In this document: one piece after another, positions 1 through 8,222 of the stretch
Numbering within the stretch: position 1 is the first letter of the stretch
Layout: every line of letters begins with the position of its first letter
NCBI GenBank assembly: GCA_000492175.2
Contig: CP097573.1
Location: 1,364,001-1,428,000, forward strand
Direction of reading: 5' to 3'
Source: Firmicutes bacterium ASF500
GTDB taxonomy: Bacteria > Bacillota > Clostridia > Oscillospirales > Oscillospiraceae
Length of the DNA stretch: 64,000 bases
Made by a program: the position numbers and the translations under genes
The notes under the pieces: model-generated
What the model saw: the letters and a program-made list of their open reading frames with translations, nothing else
What the model was told of the DNA's origin: nothing
Database searches by the model: none

Positions 1-474
1 TCGATAAAGGCGGAGGACGGCCGGGACTGCCTGCCCCGGATGGTGGCCGGGGTGCTGGACAAGGTGGCCGACATGACCGTGTTTCTCAACCCGGTAGCGG
101 AATCCTACGCCCGCTTCGGCGGGCACAAGGCCCCCAAATACATCTCCTGGTCCCATGAAAACCGCTCCCAGCTGGTGCGCATCCCCGCCGCCGTGGGGGA
201 GTACCGCCGGGCGGAGCTGCGCTCCCCCGACCCCGCCGCCAATCCCTATCTGGCCTTCGCCCTGATGATTCAGGCAGGCCTGTGGGGCATTGAGGAGGGG
301 CTGGAGCCGCCCTCTGCCTCCAATCTGAATTTCTACCAGGCGGATGGTGAGAGCCTGTCCAGGTTCCAGTCTCTGCCCCAGGACCGGGGCGCGGCGGTGA
401 CCGCAGCGCGGTCCAGTGAATTTATCCGGTCTATCGTCCCAGAGGCGGTGGCGGAGGAATATTTTAAGGGATGA
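1..474 (+). CDS. glnA: Glutamine synthetase, C-terminal part (cut by window edge)
   Basis: The reading frame is open from base 1, so only the last ~157 residues are present. Glutamine synthetase makes glutamine from glutamate, ammonia and ATP in the cytosol. The segment LNPVAESYARFGGHKAPKY, the NRSQLVRIP stretch and the RSPDPAANPYLAFA stretch match the catalytic C-terminal half of type I glutamine synthetases, where the Arg-rich loop binds ATP/glutamate. It is followed 24 bases later by an ANTAR regulator, a pairing common in Clostridia where the RNA-binding protein is thought to control nitrogen genes. Family assignment is secure; subtype cannot be judged without the N-terminus. Confidence 0.93.
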   Translation, partial: SIKAEDGRDCLPRMVAGVLDKVADMTVFLNPVAESYARFGGHKAPKYISWSHENRSQLVRIPAAVGEYRRAELRSPDPAANPYLAFALMIQAGLWGIEEGLEPPSASNLNFYQADGESLSRFQSLPQDRGAAVTAARSSEFIRSIVPEAVAEEYFKG

Positions 475-498
475 TGCCGATTTCAGAGGGATGAGGGG

Positions 499-1089
499 AT
501 GTGTATGGAGCTACAGGAGCAGGTCTACAGCGTGCTCATTGTGTCGAACTCAGAAAAATTTCAAAACGCCCTGCGCTCCTTCCTGCCTGAAAGCGCCTAC
601 TCCCCTATTGTCACTGCGGCCAGCGTGGGAGCGGCGGAGCGCGCCCGAAACAGCCAGGACTTCGACTTTGTTTTCGTCAACTCCCCCCTCCCGGACGACG
701 CCGGTATCCGCTTCGCCATCGACTGCTGCCGCGCCGGGGGGGCGGTGGTGCTGCTCTTCGCGGCGGCGGCGCTGTACGATTCGATTCAGAGCAGGGTAGA
801 GAAACACGGGGTATTTGTCCTGCCCAGGCCTATTCCCCGGGACGCTATCCTCCGGGGACTGAACTGGATGACCGCCGCCCGGGAGCGGCTGAGAAGCTAT
901 GAGAAGAAGGTCCAGCCCGTTGAGGAGAAGATGGAGGAGATTCGCCTGGTCAACCGGGCCAAATGGCTGCTTATCAGCGAGCTGAAAATGTCGGAGCCCG
1001 ATGCCCACCACTACATCACCCATCAGGCCATGGACCGCTGCTGCTCCAAGCGGACGGTGGCGGAGGAGATTATCCGGCTGTACACCTAG
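499..1089 (+). CDS. ANTAR-domain RNA-binding response regulator (pseudo-receiver)
   Basis: 196 residues. The first ~125 residues have a receiver-like fold pattern (VYSVLIVSNSEKF, FDFVFVNSPLPDDAG), but the position that is normally the phosphorylated Asp reads Asn in FVFVN, so it may be a pseudo-receiver. Residues ~135-196, after a charged helical linker, form an ANTAR domain (VNRAKWLLISELKMSEPDAH, then the CSKRTVAEEII end), which binds paired-hairpin RNA and causes antitermination. It lies directly behind glnA, so control of nitrogen assimilation is likely. A second Met at codon 3 (505) is an equally good start; the purine-rich GAGGGG just upstream fits either. Confidence 0.85.
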   Translation: MCMELQEQVYSVLIVSNSEKFQNALRSFLPESAYSPIVTAASVGAAERARNSQDFDFVFVNSPLPDDAGIRFAIDCCRAGGAVVLLFAAAALYDSIQSRVEKHGVFVLPRPIPRDAILRGLNWMTAARERLRSYEKKVQPVEEKMEEIRLVNRAKWLLISELKMSEPDAHHYITHQAMDRCCSKRTVAEEIIRLYT

Positions 1090-1116
1090 CAACGTCAAGG
1101 AAGAAGCCGCCGGCAG

Positions 1117-2553
1117 CTACTGATGAGAGGTTATGGCGTTTTTCTCTGACAGCTTCTGTTCAAAGCGGTCTTTTCGTGTGTTTACAGGAACCAGCATAGG
1201 GTATAGCCCAGTAAAACAGGCGCTGCAGTAATGCGCCTGCCCAATGAGCGCCCCCAGCTGTTCTACAGGCAGATAACCCAAAGAATCCACTCCAATGATC
1301 CGGGCAATCTCCTCCACATTGTGATGGCAGGCGATGAGGTTTTCCCGGGAATCAATGTCAGTACCATAGTAACAGGGGTTCAGAAAGGGGGGCGCGGACA
1401 CCCGGAGATGGACCTCCCGGGCCCCCGCTTCCCGCAGCAGGCTGACGATTCGGCCGCTGGTGGTTCCCCGGACGATGGAGTCATCCACCAGCACCACCCG
1501 CTTTCCGGCCACGCTGTCCTGGATAGCGCTGAGTTTAATTTTCACTTGATCCAAGCGGTGGTCCTGGCCAGGAGCGATAAAGGTACGGCCGATATACTTG
1601 TTCTTGATGAGGCCGATACCGTAGGGAATGCCGGACGCATAGCTGTAGCCCAACGCGGCATCCAGCCCGGAGTCGGGCACACCCACCACCACGTCCGCCT
1701 GGACCGGGTGGGTCTGGGCCAGTATCTCCCCGGCCCGCAGACGGGCAGCATGGACGGACACCCCGTCAATGACCGAGTCGGGCCGGGCAAAGTAGATGTA
1801 CTCAAAGATGCAGGAGGATGGCTCCGCTTTTCCGCAGTGCTCCCGGCGGGATACGATGCCATCCTTGGAAAACACTAAAATCTCCCCCGGTTCCAAGTCA
1901 CGGACAAATTCCGCCCCTACAGCAGCCAAAGCGCAGCTCTCGGAGGCAGCCACATAACTCCCGTTCTCCATTTTTCCATAGCACAGGGGGCGAAAGCCGT
2001 TGGGGTCCCGGGCACAGATCAGCTTCTGGGGAGACATGAGCACCAGGGAGTAGGCCCCCTCCAGCCTGTTCATGGCCGCGCTGAGGGCAGCCTCAATAGA
2101 GGGGGCGCTCAGCCACTCCCTGGTGACGATGTAGGCGATGATCTCGGTATCGCTGGTACCATGGAAGATAGCTCCAGACAGCTCCAGCTTGTCTCGAAGC
2201 TGGGCTGCATTGCTCAGATTTCCGTTGTGCGCCAGGGCCATATGTCCTTTCTGATGATTGACCTCGACGGGCTGGCAGTTGCTCCGGTTGGCGGCCCCGG
2301 TTGTGCCGTAGCGGGTATGGCCCACCGCCATAGTCCCTTGGGGCAGCCGGTCCAATGTCTCGCCGGAAAAGACCTCCCCCACCAGCCCCAGGTCCTTGCG
2401 GGAGACAAATATCCCGTCGTCGTTGACCACAATGCCGCAGCTCTCCTGTCCTCGGTGCTGGAGGGCATACAGGCCGTAATAAGCCAGCCGGCCCACGTCC
2501 GCAGGCCGGGGAGCAATCACTCCAAAGACACCGCATTCCTCATGGATGCTCAT
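1117..2553 (-). CDS. purF: Amidophosphoribosyltransferase
   Basis: 478 residues; first committed step of de novo purine synthesis, PRPP plus glutamine to 5-phosphoribosylamine. The N-terminus MSIHEECGVFGV places Cys7 as the Ntn glutaminase nucleophile after a short propeptide, as in Bacillus-type enzymes. The PRPP-binding motif VVLVDDSIVRGTTS is present, and Cys residues around SSCIFEY, NPCYYG and HYCSACF fit the Fe-S-containing subclass. The start follows a GGAGG site. It is transcribed away from glnA on the opposite strand, alone here, from a strong promoter with a hairpin at the very 5' end of the transcript (see leader features). Confidence 0.95.
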   Translation of the reverse strand: MSIHEECGVFGVIAPRPADVGRLAYYGLYALQHRGQESCGIVVNDDGIFVSRKDLGLVGEVFSGETLDRLPQGTMAVGHTRYGTTGAANRSNCQPVEVNHQKGHMALAHNGNLSNAAQLRDKLELSGAIFHGTSDTEIIAYIVTREWLSAPSIEAALSAAMNRLEGAYSLVLMSPQKLICARDPNGFRPLCYGKMENGSYVAASESCALAAVGAEFVRDLEPGEILVFSKDGIVSRREHCGKAEPSSCIFEYIYFARPDSVIDGVSVHAARLRAGEILAQTHPVQADVVVGVPDSGLDAALGYSYASGIPYGIGLIKNKYIGRTFIAPGQDHRLDQVKIKLSAIQDSVAGKRVVLVDDSIVRGTTSGRIVSLLREAGAREVHLRVSAPPFLNPCYYGTDIDSRENLIACHHNVEEIARIIGVDSLGYLPVEQLGALIGQAHYCSACFTGLYPMLVPVNTRKDRFEQKLSEKNAITSHQ

Positions 2554-2680
2554 TTCTATACCTCCATTTGATTATTATTGCTTTACTATGCGCCGTTTGT
2601 AAAAGCGTATCGGCACGTTTCAAACGAGCTCTAGAATCTCCCAATTTACGAAAAAAGAGTTTAGATGCAAATGGTTTGAG

Positions 2681-2728
2681 AAAAAAGGGCAAAGACACCT
2701 ATGAGAAATTCTCAAAGACGTCTTTGCC
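2681..2728 (-). terminator. Hairpin plus U-run in purF leader; likely attenuator
   Basis: On the minus strand GGCAAAGAC pairs with GTCTTTGCC (9 bp) around an inner TGAGAA/TTCTCA-type pairing, followed by CTTTTTT. The 5' arm overlaps a second perfect palindrome, CAAAGACGTCTTTG (2726-2713), so the arm has two mutually exclusive partners. It lies ~130 bases ahead of the purF start and just after the promoter, which points to leader control of purF. Confidence 0.6.
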
Positions 2729-2738
2729 TTATATTTGC

Positions 2739-2767
2739 ATTGTAGTCCCTGGACAGCGAATTGTCAA
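2739..2767 (-). promoter_or_regulatory. Promoter of purF
   Basis: On the minus strand TTGACA (2767-2762) and TACAAT (2744-2739) are separated by exactly 17 bases, a near-perfect housekeeping promoter. Transcription would begin near 2732, only a few bases before the hairpin described next. Confidence 0.75.
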
Positions 2768-2828
2768 CAATAAATTTTCGGCCTTTATGGCATGGCGCAT
2801 TCGATAAAACAATTTTGAAACCCAGAAG

Positions 2829-3294
2829 TGCAACGGGGAGATGATCGTTGTAGCGCCGCAGCTCAGTGATTGGGGCGAAACTTCCGCCAACCAGACGATT
2901 GCCTTGGTGGAATACTTTCTGAAACACTATAATATAGACCCGGCCAAGGTGTATGCCGACGGCGGACTGTTCGCAAGCGATGAAAAATTATAGGTTAGCT
3001 GTTCGGCCAGACGAAGCACACCGCACTGAGCGGCATCATTCCGGAGGAACCGGAGTATGTCCCCGAAGGATACCAGCAGCCCGCACGGCATCCGGGGACG
3101 TTGGAAAAGCTGGAGTATCAGAACTGGGAATCCTTTTCCTATGCGGAAAAGTCCCAAAACTTACCAAGACCGCTTGGGTCTACCTGCCTTATGGATACGA
3201 TGGGAGCAAGCAGTACAACATTCTCTATCTGAGCCACGGCGGTTGGAGCCACGAAACCACCCCCATGGTGACCCCGGATAACCCCCAGCAATCG
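2829..3294 (+). pseudogene. Scrambled esterase/alpha-beta hydrolase fragments
   Basis: Two pieces of what looks like a polysaccharide-esterase-type hydrolase. Bases 2829-2993 encode an internal segment (VVAPQLSDWGETSANQTIA, then HYNIDPAKVYADGG) that ends where a nucleophile-elbow glycine motif would be expected. Bases ~3000-3294 encode an N-terminal-like segment (GIIPEEPEYVPEGYQQ, TAWVYLPYGYDGSKQYN, LYLSHGGWSHETT), needing one frameshift near 3163. The C-terminal-like piece lies before the N-terminal-like piece, so this is rearranged debris, not a gene. Family naming rests on motif memory. Confidence 0.5.
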
Positions 3295-3381
3295 TAATAA
3301 TCGCTGCCCTTTGGTCATGCTCAAAACGGTTTTTTTGTTGTTGCCCTTATGCTGGGTGGCCCTCGGATGCCCGCTCTCTTT

Positions 3382-3732
3382 TTATTGCTTCATCACCTTT
3401 TCAAAGCGGAAAACCCCCTCCCCGCCGGGAGCATCGGCCTCCGCTAAGAACTCCACCAAAGGCATGTGAGGGTCCGGATGGTGACGGTTGTAGAACTCCA
3501 CGATGTGAAATCCGCACTTGTTCACATAGAAGTGGATGTTCCGCTGTTCAAAGTAAGGGGTGCCTGTTTCCCAAACCTTTGTTTCCGGGTACAGCGTCTC
3601 CACGGCCTGCCACGCGGCCAGGCCGATACCCTGGCTGCGGTATTCCGAAAAAACGAAGAACAGCGCCAAATGATTGTGCTGAGTGGCCTCGTCAATAGTC
3701 AGCACTACGCCCCCCGCCTTTTGTCTCCTCAT
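3382..3732 (-). pseudogene. GNAT-family acetyltransferase, N-terminus missing
   Basis: About 117 residues of a GCN5-related acyltransferase. FVFSEYRSQGIGLAAWQAVE carries the acetyl-CoA pyrophosphate-binding loop (R-x-x-G-x-G/A), and a YVNKCGFHIVEF segment matches the C-terminal beta strand region. The usual first ~40 residues are absent. The reading frame continues upstream only across the antisense of a CAP-gene signal peptide (3735-3888), so the gene is fused to foreign sequence at about 3735, the same place where homology to the CAP locus at 27.9 kb begins. Probably inactive. Confidence 0.6.
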
Positions 3733-3973
3733 TCGATATTGTGTTGCTTGGCAAAAGCCCAACAAAATGTAGAAAACGGGAGAAAAAAATATGATTAATA
3801 TGAAAAAGTGTATTTTCGCCGTACTAATGGCAACCATCCTTGCAACTGTCCTCACCGTCCCTGCTATAGCAGCAGAAGCCCCGTCCATCCGGGTGAGCAG
3901 CTACAAGGGCAGTACCCTGGAGGTGGGAGAGCGAAGCGGACTCATCATCGGACCCAGTGGTACAGATAAATAG
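3733..3973 (+). pseudogene. 5' fragment of a CAP-domain secreted protein gene
   Basis: The stretch from the leader (3733) to codon 60 of the frame starting ATG 3791 closely matches the start of the intact CAP gene at 27968: same pre-start region (TATTGTGTTGCTTG), same signal peptide style (MKKCIFAVLMATILATVLTV...AIAAEA) and same VRVSSYKGSTLEVG / SGLIIGPSG segment. It then stops at TAG (3971-3973) where the intact protein continues. The remaining ~200 codons are missing here; a matching 3' end piece occurs at 12489-12584. Confidence 0.75.
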
Positions 3974-4044
3974 AAATTTCGTTCTTTATACCTGATCCGG
4001 CGAAATCACCAAAAAAGTGTTCAAAATTTTATGCGCTCTGCGAA

Positions 4045-4073
4045 TTGAACCCCGATTGAGGACATGTTATCTT
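4045..4073 (+). promoter_or_regulatory. Putative promoter of the LacI-type regulator
   Basis: TTGAAC (4045-4050) and TATCTT (4068-4073) are 17 bases apart. An operator-like sequence lies just downstream at 4086-4099, the usual place for an autoregulatory site. Confidence 0.5.
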
Positions 4074-4085
4074 ATATTCATCTTG

Positions 4086-4099
4086 AGAATACGGATTCA
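4086..4099 (+). promoter_or_regulatory. Imperfect LacI-family operator (autoregulation)
   Basis: AGAATACGGATTCA differs at two of 14 positions from the perfect palindrome AGAATACGTATTCT found before the PTS gene (5123-5136). Its position between the putative promoter and the regulator start suggests the regulator represses itself. Confidence 0.55.
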
Positions 4100-4112
4100 C
4101 ACGGTAAAAGAT

Positions 4113-5081
4113 ATGATTACAATGACTGAAATCGCAAGGCTGACCCACGTATCCCAGCCCACAGTATCCCGAGTGCTCAATGGCAGCCAAACGGTAGATC
4201 CAGAGATTCGGGAACGGGTGTTGGCCTGTGCCAAAGAACACGACTATCAGTTCAACGCTTTAGCAAAAGGACTGCAAGGCAGCAAAACTCAGCTTTTGGG
4301 CGTGCTGGTTACCGACATCTCCAACGGCTTTTTTGCTGACTTGGCCAAACAGATCGAGACAGCGGCCCGGAAACGCGGGTACAGCATCATCCTGTTCAAC
4401 AGCGACTACAACCCTCAGAATGAACAGGAGTACCTGGGTGTGGTCCGCCGCTATCGGGTGGATGGTGTTTTGGCAGTTCCCATTCGGGAAACCAGCGCCG
4501 AGTGGAAGGAATACGTCAAGAAGCTGGATGTCCCTATTGTCACCGTCACCCGCCGGGCCGAGGGCTTGGATTCAGTCTATGTGGATCACGCCCAGGCCGG
4601 AGCCATGGTAGCGGAACACTTACTGGAACGGGATTTCCGCCGGTTCCTCTTTATCGGAAAAGACTACGATGGGAAATATGTGGGATTCCGTCAGCTGCTT
4701 GTTCAAATGGGCTATGGCGGGCAGACGGCAAATCTTGTCTATCAGGACGACGTCCAGTTAAAGCAAGCCCTGGAGCATTGGCTCTGTCAAGCTTCGGAGC
4801 GTGGGGCTGTCTTTGCCGGCAACGACATTTACGCCCTGCGGGTGCTGGACGCCCTGCGCAAGCTGGATGTTTCCATCCCGGAGGAAGTCGGGGTCATCGG
4901 CTTTGATGACACCTCCACCGGCCGCTATCTCAATCCCCGGCTAAGCAGTGTATCCCAGCCCATTGCACAGATGGCCCAGGAAGCTGTAACGCGGCTGCTG
5001 GATCGGATTGAGCACCCTGGACAGCGGGAGGTTCTGGATTACCCTCTCTCAGCGGAACTGGTACCGCGGGAGAGCACATAA
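4113..5081 (+). CDS. LacI-family transcriptional repressor of the sucrose PTS locus
   Basis: 322 residues from ATG 4113 (MITMTEIARLTHVSQPTVSR); a frame extending further upstream would lengthen the protein beyond the family norm and cover the operator. Residues ~4-50 are a LacI HTH (IARLTHVSQPTVSRVLNGSQ), followed by the hinge, then a periplasmic-binding-protein-like sugar-sensing domain (LLGVLVTDISNGFFADLAKQ ... VIGFDDTSTGRYLNPRLSSV). Located immediately upstream of and co-directional with the PTS genes, separated by a terminator and a perfect palindromic operator, it most likely senses a sucrose-derived sugar. No strong ribosome site is visible; Met36-equivalent (4122) is an alternative start. 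Confidence 0.88.
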   Translation: MITMTEIARLTHVSQPTVSRVLNGSQTVDPEIRERVLACAKEHDYQFNALAKGLQGSKTQLLGVLVTDISNGFFADLAKQIETAARKRGYSIILFNSDYNPQNEQEYLGVVRRYRVDGVLAVPIRETSAEWKEYVKKLDVPIVTVTRRAEGLDSVYVDHAQAGAMVAEHLLERDFRRFLFIGKDYDGKYVGFRQLLVQMGYGGQTANLVYQDDVQLKQALEHWLCQASERGAVFAGNDIYALRVLDALRKLDVSIPEEVGVIGFDDTSTGRYLNPRLSSVSQPIAQMAQEAVTRLLDRIEHPGQREVLDYPLSAELVPREST

Positions 5082-5112
5082 AAAGGACGGCACCTGGTTG
5101 TCCTTTTTTTTT
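5081..5112 (+). terminator. Intrinsic terminator after lacI-type gene
   Basis: AAAAGGAC and GTCCTTTT form an 8-bp stem around an 11-base loop, running into nine T residues. It separates the regulator transcript from the PTS operon. Confidence 0.85.
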
Positions 5113-5122
5113 GGAACAATCG

Positions 5123-5136
5123 AGAATACGTATTCT
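5123..5136 (+). promoter_or_regulatory. Palindromic LacI-family operator before PTS operon
   Basis: AGAATACGTATTCT is a perfect 14-bp palindrome with the central CG typical of LacI-family operators. It sits 60 bases before the PTS gene start and recurs in imperfect form ahead of the regulator. Confidence 0.7.
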
Positions 5137-5196
5137 TTTATGGTTTGTCTATCTGCTCCGACTGGAGCTGAAATAAATAGGAAGGGAACATGCGCT

Positions 5197-7080
5197 ATGG
5201 ACTACAAAAAAACAGCCCTGGAAATCTATGAAAGGGTAGGCAAAAAAGAGAACCTGGTCTCCGCCGCTCACTGTGCCACCCGGCTGCGGCTTGTGTTGGC
5301 GGACAACGCCAAGTGCGATGCCAAGGCCGTGGAGGACATCGACGGGGTCAAGGGGGTATTCAGCGCCTCTGGCCAGCTCCAGATCATTCTGGGCACCGGC
5401 ACGGTAAACAAGGTCTATGACGAGTTTATCGCCATCTCCGGTCTCACCGCCGCCACCAAGGAGGAGGTCAAGGCTGCCGCCGCCGCTAAGCAGAATATTT
5501 TCAAGCGAGCCATCAAGTGCCTGGGAGATATCTTTGTTCCCATTATCCCCGCCATTGTAGCCAGCGGCTTCCTTATGGGTATCATGGAAGCGCTGAACTT
5601 TATGGTAAACAACGGCTTTCTGAATATTGACACCTCTGGCTCCATCTATGTCTTTGCCAATCTTTTTGCCAATACAGCATACGTATTCTTACCAATTTTG
5701 ATTGCCTATTCTGCAGCAAAAGCCTTTGGCGGAAACCCCTATCTGGGTGCGGTCATAGGAATGCTGATGATCCACCCGGACCTGCAAAACGCCTGGACGG
5801 TGGCAACACAGGGCGTGCTTCGGACCCAGAGTGTGTGGTTTGGCCTGTATGAGGTGGATCTGGTGGGTTATCAGGGCCACGTGATTCCGGTCATCATCGC
5901 CGTGTGGGTGATGTGCTTCATCGAAAAGCGGCTGCACAAAATTGTCCCCGCCATGTTTGATCTGTTTGTCACCCCCTTGGTCAGCGTGTTCGTCACCGGA
6001 TATCTGACCTACTCCATTATCGGCCCCATCTTTGTCACCATTGAGAACAGCGTGATTGGCGGCATCCAGACCCTGCTCACTCTGCCCCTGGGCCTGGGCA
6101 GCCTCATCATGGGCGGTCTGTACTCCACCACCGTGGTGGCCGGCATCCACCATATGTACACCGTCATCGACATGGGCCAGCTGTCCATGTACGGCGTGAC
6201 CTACTGGCTCCCCCTGGCCTCCGCCGCCAATATGGCTCAGGGCGCGGCCACCCTGGCAGTAGCCCTCAAGACCAAGAACGGCAAGACCAAATCCGTTGCC
6301 CTTCCCTCCGCCTTCTCCTGCTTCATGGGCATCACCGAGCCCGCCATTTTCGGCGTCAATCTGCGCCACTTCAAGCCCTTCATCTGTGGCGCCATCGGCG
6401 GCGCGGCGGGCGCCATGTACGCTTCCCTGGTGGGCCTGGGGGCCAGCGGAACCGGTGTCACCGGCCTGTTCGGCCTGCTGCTCTGTCTCAATGACCCCAT
6501 CAACTACATCATCATGGCGGCCATTGCTATCGGTGTCTCCTTTGCCCTGACCTGGGTGTTTGGCTACAAGGACCCCGTCCCCGCAGAGAAAAAAGCTCCC
6601 CAGCCCCAGCCCGCCGTCCCCGCCATTGACTGCCAGCCCGGTGCGGTGTACGCCCCTGTCTCCGGTACAGTGATTCCCTCTGAGGAAATTCCTGACGAGA
6701 CCTTTGCCGCGGGCGTTCTGGGTCAGGGCGTGGGAATCCAGCCCGAAAACGGGGTTGTGGTCGCCCCCTTCGATGGGGAAATCTCCTCTGTCACCGACAC
6801 CAGACACGCGGTGGGAATCTCTTCCCCCGGCGGCATGGAGCTGCTCATCCATGTGGGTGTAGATACCGTCGCCATGAACGGAGATGGCTTTGAATGCTTC
6901 GTTCAGGAGGGTCAGCAGGTAAAGGCCGGCGACAAGCTGATTGCCTTTGACCGGGAGAAGATCGCCGCAGCCGGACACCCCGATGTGGTGGTCGTTCTGG
7001 TGACCAACTCCGACGACTACGAAAATCTCTCCATTCAAGCCGGAACCTGCAAGGTGCTGGACAAGGTCATTCAGGTTTGA
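5197..7080 (+). CDS. PTS sucrose/beta-glucoside-type EIIBCA transporter
   Basis: 627 residues from ATG 5197, which follows AGGAAGGGAA. Order of domains: EIIB (~1-85) with phospho-acceptor Cys26 in SAAHCATRLRL; EIIC membrane domain (~105-450) with about ten hydrophobic segments and the GITEPAIFGVNLR motif; a Pro/Ala-rich linker; and EIIA (~490-620) with the active His552 in ELLIHVGVDTV. It imports and phosphorylates a sugar in the Glc-Scr-Bgl family; a GH32 enzyme in the same operon makes sucrose (or a fructoside) the best guess. Driven from the operator region at 5123. The fused EIIA means only HPr and EI are needed, and both are encoded downstream. Confidence 0.92.
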   Translation: MDYKKTALEIYERVGKKENLVSAAHCATRLRLVLADNAKCDAKAVEDIDGVKGVFSASGQLQIILGTGTVNKVYDEFIAISGLTAATKEEVKAAAAAKQNIFKRAIKCLGDIFVPIIPAIVASGFLMGIMEALNFMVNNGFLNIDTSGSIYVFANLFANTAYVFLPILIAYSAAKAFGGNPYLGAVIGMLMIHPDLQNAWTVATQGVLRTQSVWFGLYEVDLVGYQGHVIPVIIAVWVMCFIEKRLHKIVPAMFDLFVTPLVSVFVTGYLTYSIIGPIFVTIENSVIGGIQTLLTLPLGLGSLIMGGLYSTTVVAGIHHMYTVIDMGQLSMYGVTYWLPLASAANMAQGAATLAVALKTKNGKTKSVALPSAFSCFMGITEPAIFGVNLRHFKPFICGAIGGAAGAMYASLVGLGASGTGVTGLFGLLLCLNDPINYIIMAAIAIGVSFALTWVFGYKDPVPAEKKAPQPQPAVPAIDCQPGAVYAPVSGTVIPSEEIPDETFAAGVLGQGVGIQPENGVVVAPFDGEISSVTDTRHAVGISSPGGMELLIHVGVDTVAMNGDGFECFVQEGQQVKAGDKLIAFDREKIAAAGHPDVVVVLVTNSDDYENLSIQAGTCKVLDKVIQV

Positions 7081-7109
7081 TATCATGCACTCCAGAAGGA
7101 GGAGTTACT

Positions 7110-7943
7110 GTGAAAATACGCTACTTGGGCACTGCCGCAGCCGAGGGTTGGCCCGCCCTGTTCTGTTCCTGTCCCATCTGCACCCACGCCCGGACACAGG
7201 GGGGCAAAAACCTGCGCACCCGCACCCAGGCAATCCTGGACGGCGAACTGCTGATTGATTTTCCCCCGGACACCTACTGCCACGCCCTGCAATACGGGCT
7301 GGAGCTGGCAAAGGTTCACACCCTGCTGGTGACCCACAGCCACATGGATCACTGGTTTCCCACCGATTTAATCCACCGGCATGAACACTTCGGTCATGGG
7401 GCAACAGGTACTCTGGAGGTCTACGGCAGCCAGACGGTCAAGGACGCTTTTGACGCCCACATCCTCATTGACCGCTTCAAGCCCCATCCCATTGACGGTG
7501 TGGTGAACTTTCATATTACTCACGGCGGCGACCGCATCCAGGCAAATGGCTGGGAGATTACCGCCGTCCCTGCCGACCACGACAAGCGTGAGGAGTGTCT
7601 GGTTTACATCTGCAAAAAGGATGGTAAAACGGTTTTTTACGGCCATGATACCGGCATCAACCTGAGTCCTGAAGCTTGGGGCCTTATCACAGCGGAACAC
7701 TACGACCTGATCAGTCTGGACGCCACGATGGGCAAAAAGACCATTCCGGGCTATCACATGGGCCTGCCCGATGATGAAACTATGTTTCAAAGGCTGACAG
7801 ATCTTGGCTGCGCAGACGAACACACTGTCAAGGTAATCAACCACTTCAGCCATAACGGAGAGATGACCCACGACCAGTTGACCGCTTGGGGCGCTGAACG
7901 GAACATTTTAGCGGCCTATGACGGCATGGAAATTGAATTTTAA
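7110..7943 (+). CDS. MBL-fold metallo-hydrolase (PhnP-like)
   Basis: 277 residues from GTG 7110, chosen because AGAAGGAGG ends 7 bases before it. The metallo-beta-lactamase metal site is clear: THSHMDHW (HxHxDH) at ~residue 76, a further His in VPADHDKRE, the Asp/His pair in YGHDTGINL, and a late VINHFSHNG. The N-terminus has a Cys pair (FCSCPIC) like PhnP-type phosphodiesterases. Its substrate is unknown; its place inside the PTS operon, between transporter and HPr, suggests processing of a sugar phosphate or cyclic phosphate by-product. That role is inference only. Confidence 0.75.
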   Translation: MKIRYLGTAAAEGWPALFCSCPICTHARTQGGKNLRTRTQAILDGELLIDFPPDTYCHALQYGLELAKVHTLLVTHSHMDHWFPTDLIHRHEHFGHGATGTLEVYGSQTVKDAFDAHILIDRFKPHPIDGVVNFHITHGGDRIQANGWEITAVPADHDKREECLVYICKKDGKTVFYGHDTGINLSPEAWGLITAEHYDLISLDATMGKKTIPGYHMGLPDDETMFQRLTDLGCADEHTVKVINHFSHNGEMTHDQLTAWGAERNILAAYDGMEIEF

Positions 7944-7961
7944 CAGAAAGGAAGTATCCCC

Positions 7962-8222
7962 ATGAAAAGCTTCGCGTACACCATCACCGATCCCCTGGGC
8001 ATCCACGCCCGCCCCGCCGGCCTGCTGGCCAAAACCGCAAAGGCTTACAGCGACACCACTGTTACCGTCACCAAGGACGGAAACACCGTGAAAGCCTCCC
8101 AGCTGATGAAGCTGATGGGCCTGGGCGTCAAGCAGGGCGATACCGTCACCGTGGCCGCCGAAGGTCCTGCCGAGGAGGAGGCCATCACCGCCATGAAGAA
8201 GTTCTTCGAGGAGAATTTGTAA
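7962..8222 (+). CDS. ptsH: HPr phosphocarrier protein
   Basis: 86 residues. His15 in DPLGIHARPAG is the residue phosphorylated by Enzyme I. By numbering there is a Ser at 46 (VKASQLMKLMGLG), but aligned on the following hydrophobic helix this protein has one extra residue, so the regulatory Ser of Bacillus HPr aligns with Gln47. It may therefore be a poor HPr-kinase substrate. It sits within the sucrose operon 18 bases after the hydrolase and overlaps ptsI by one base (TAATG), so translation is coupled. Operon-borne HPr is unusual since ptsHI is normally a separate housekeeping pair. Confidence 0.93.
   Translation: MKSFAYTITDPLGIHARPAGLLAKTAKAYSDTTVTVTKDGNTVKASQLMKLMGLGVKQGDTVTVAAEGPAEEEAITAMKKFFEENL

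Noticed and set aside
2681..2760. Purine or PRPP riboswitch ahead of purF
   Set aside because: Between the promoter and the hairpin there are only a few bases, no aptamer core; only an attenuator-type hairpin can be supported.
5689..7086. Minus-strand frame opposite the PTS gene
   Set aside because: Gly/His/Asp-rich antisense product typical of shadow frames.
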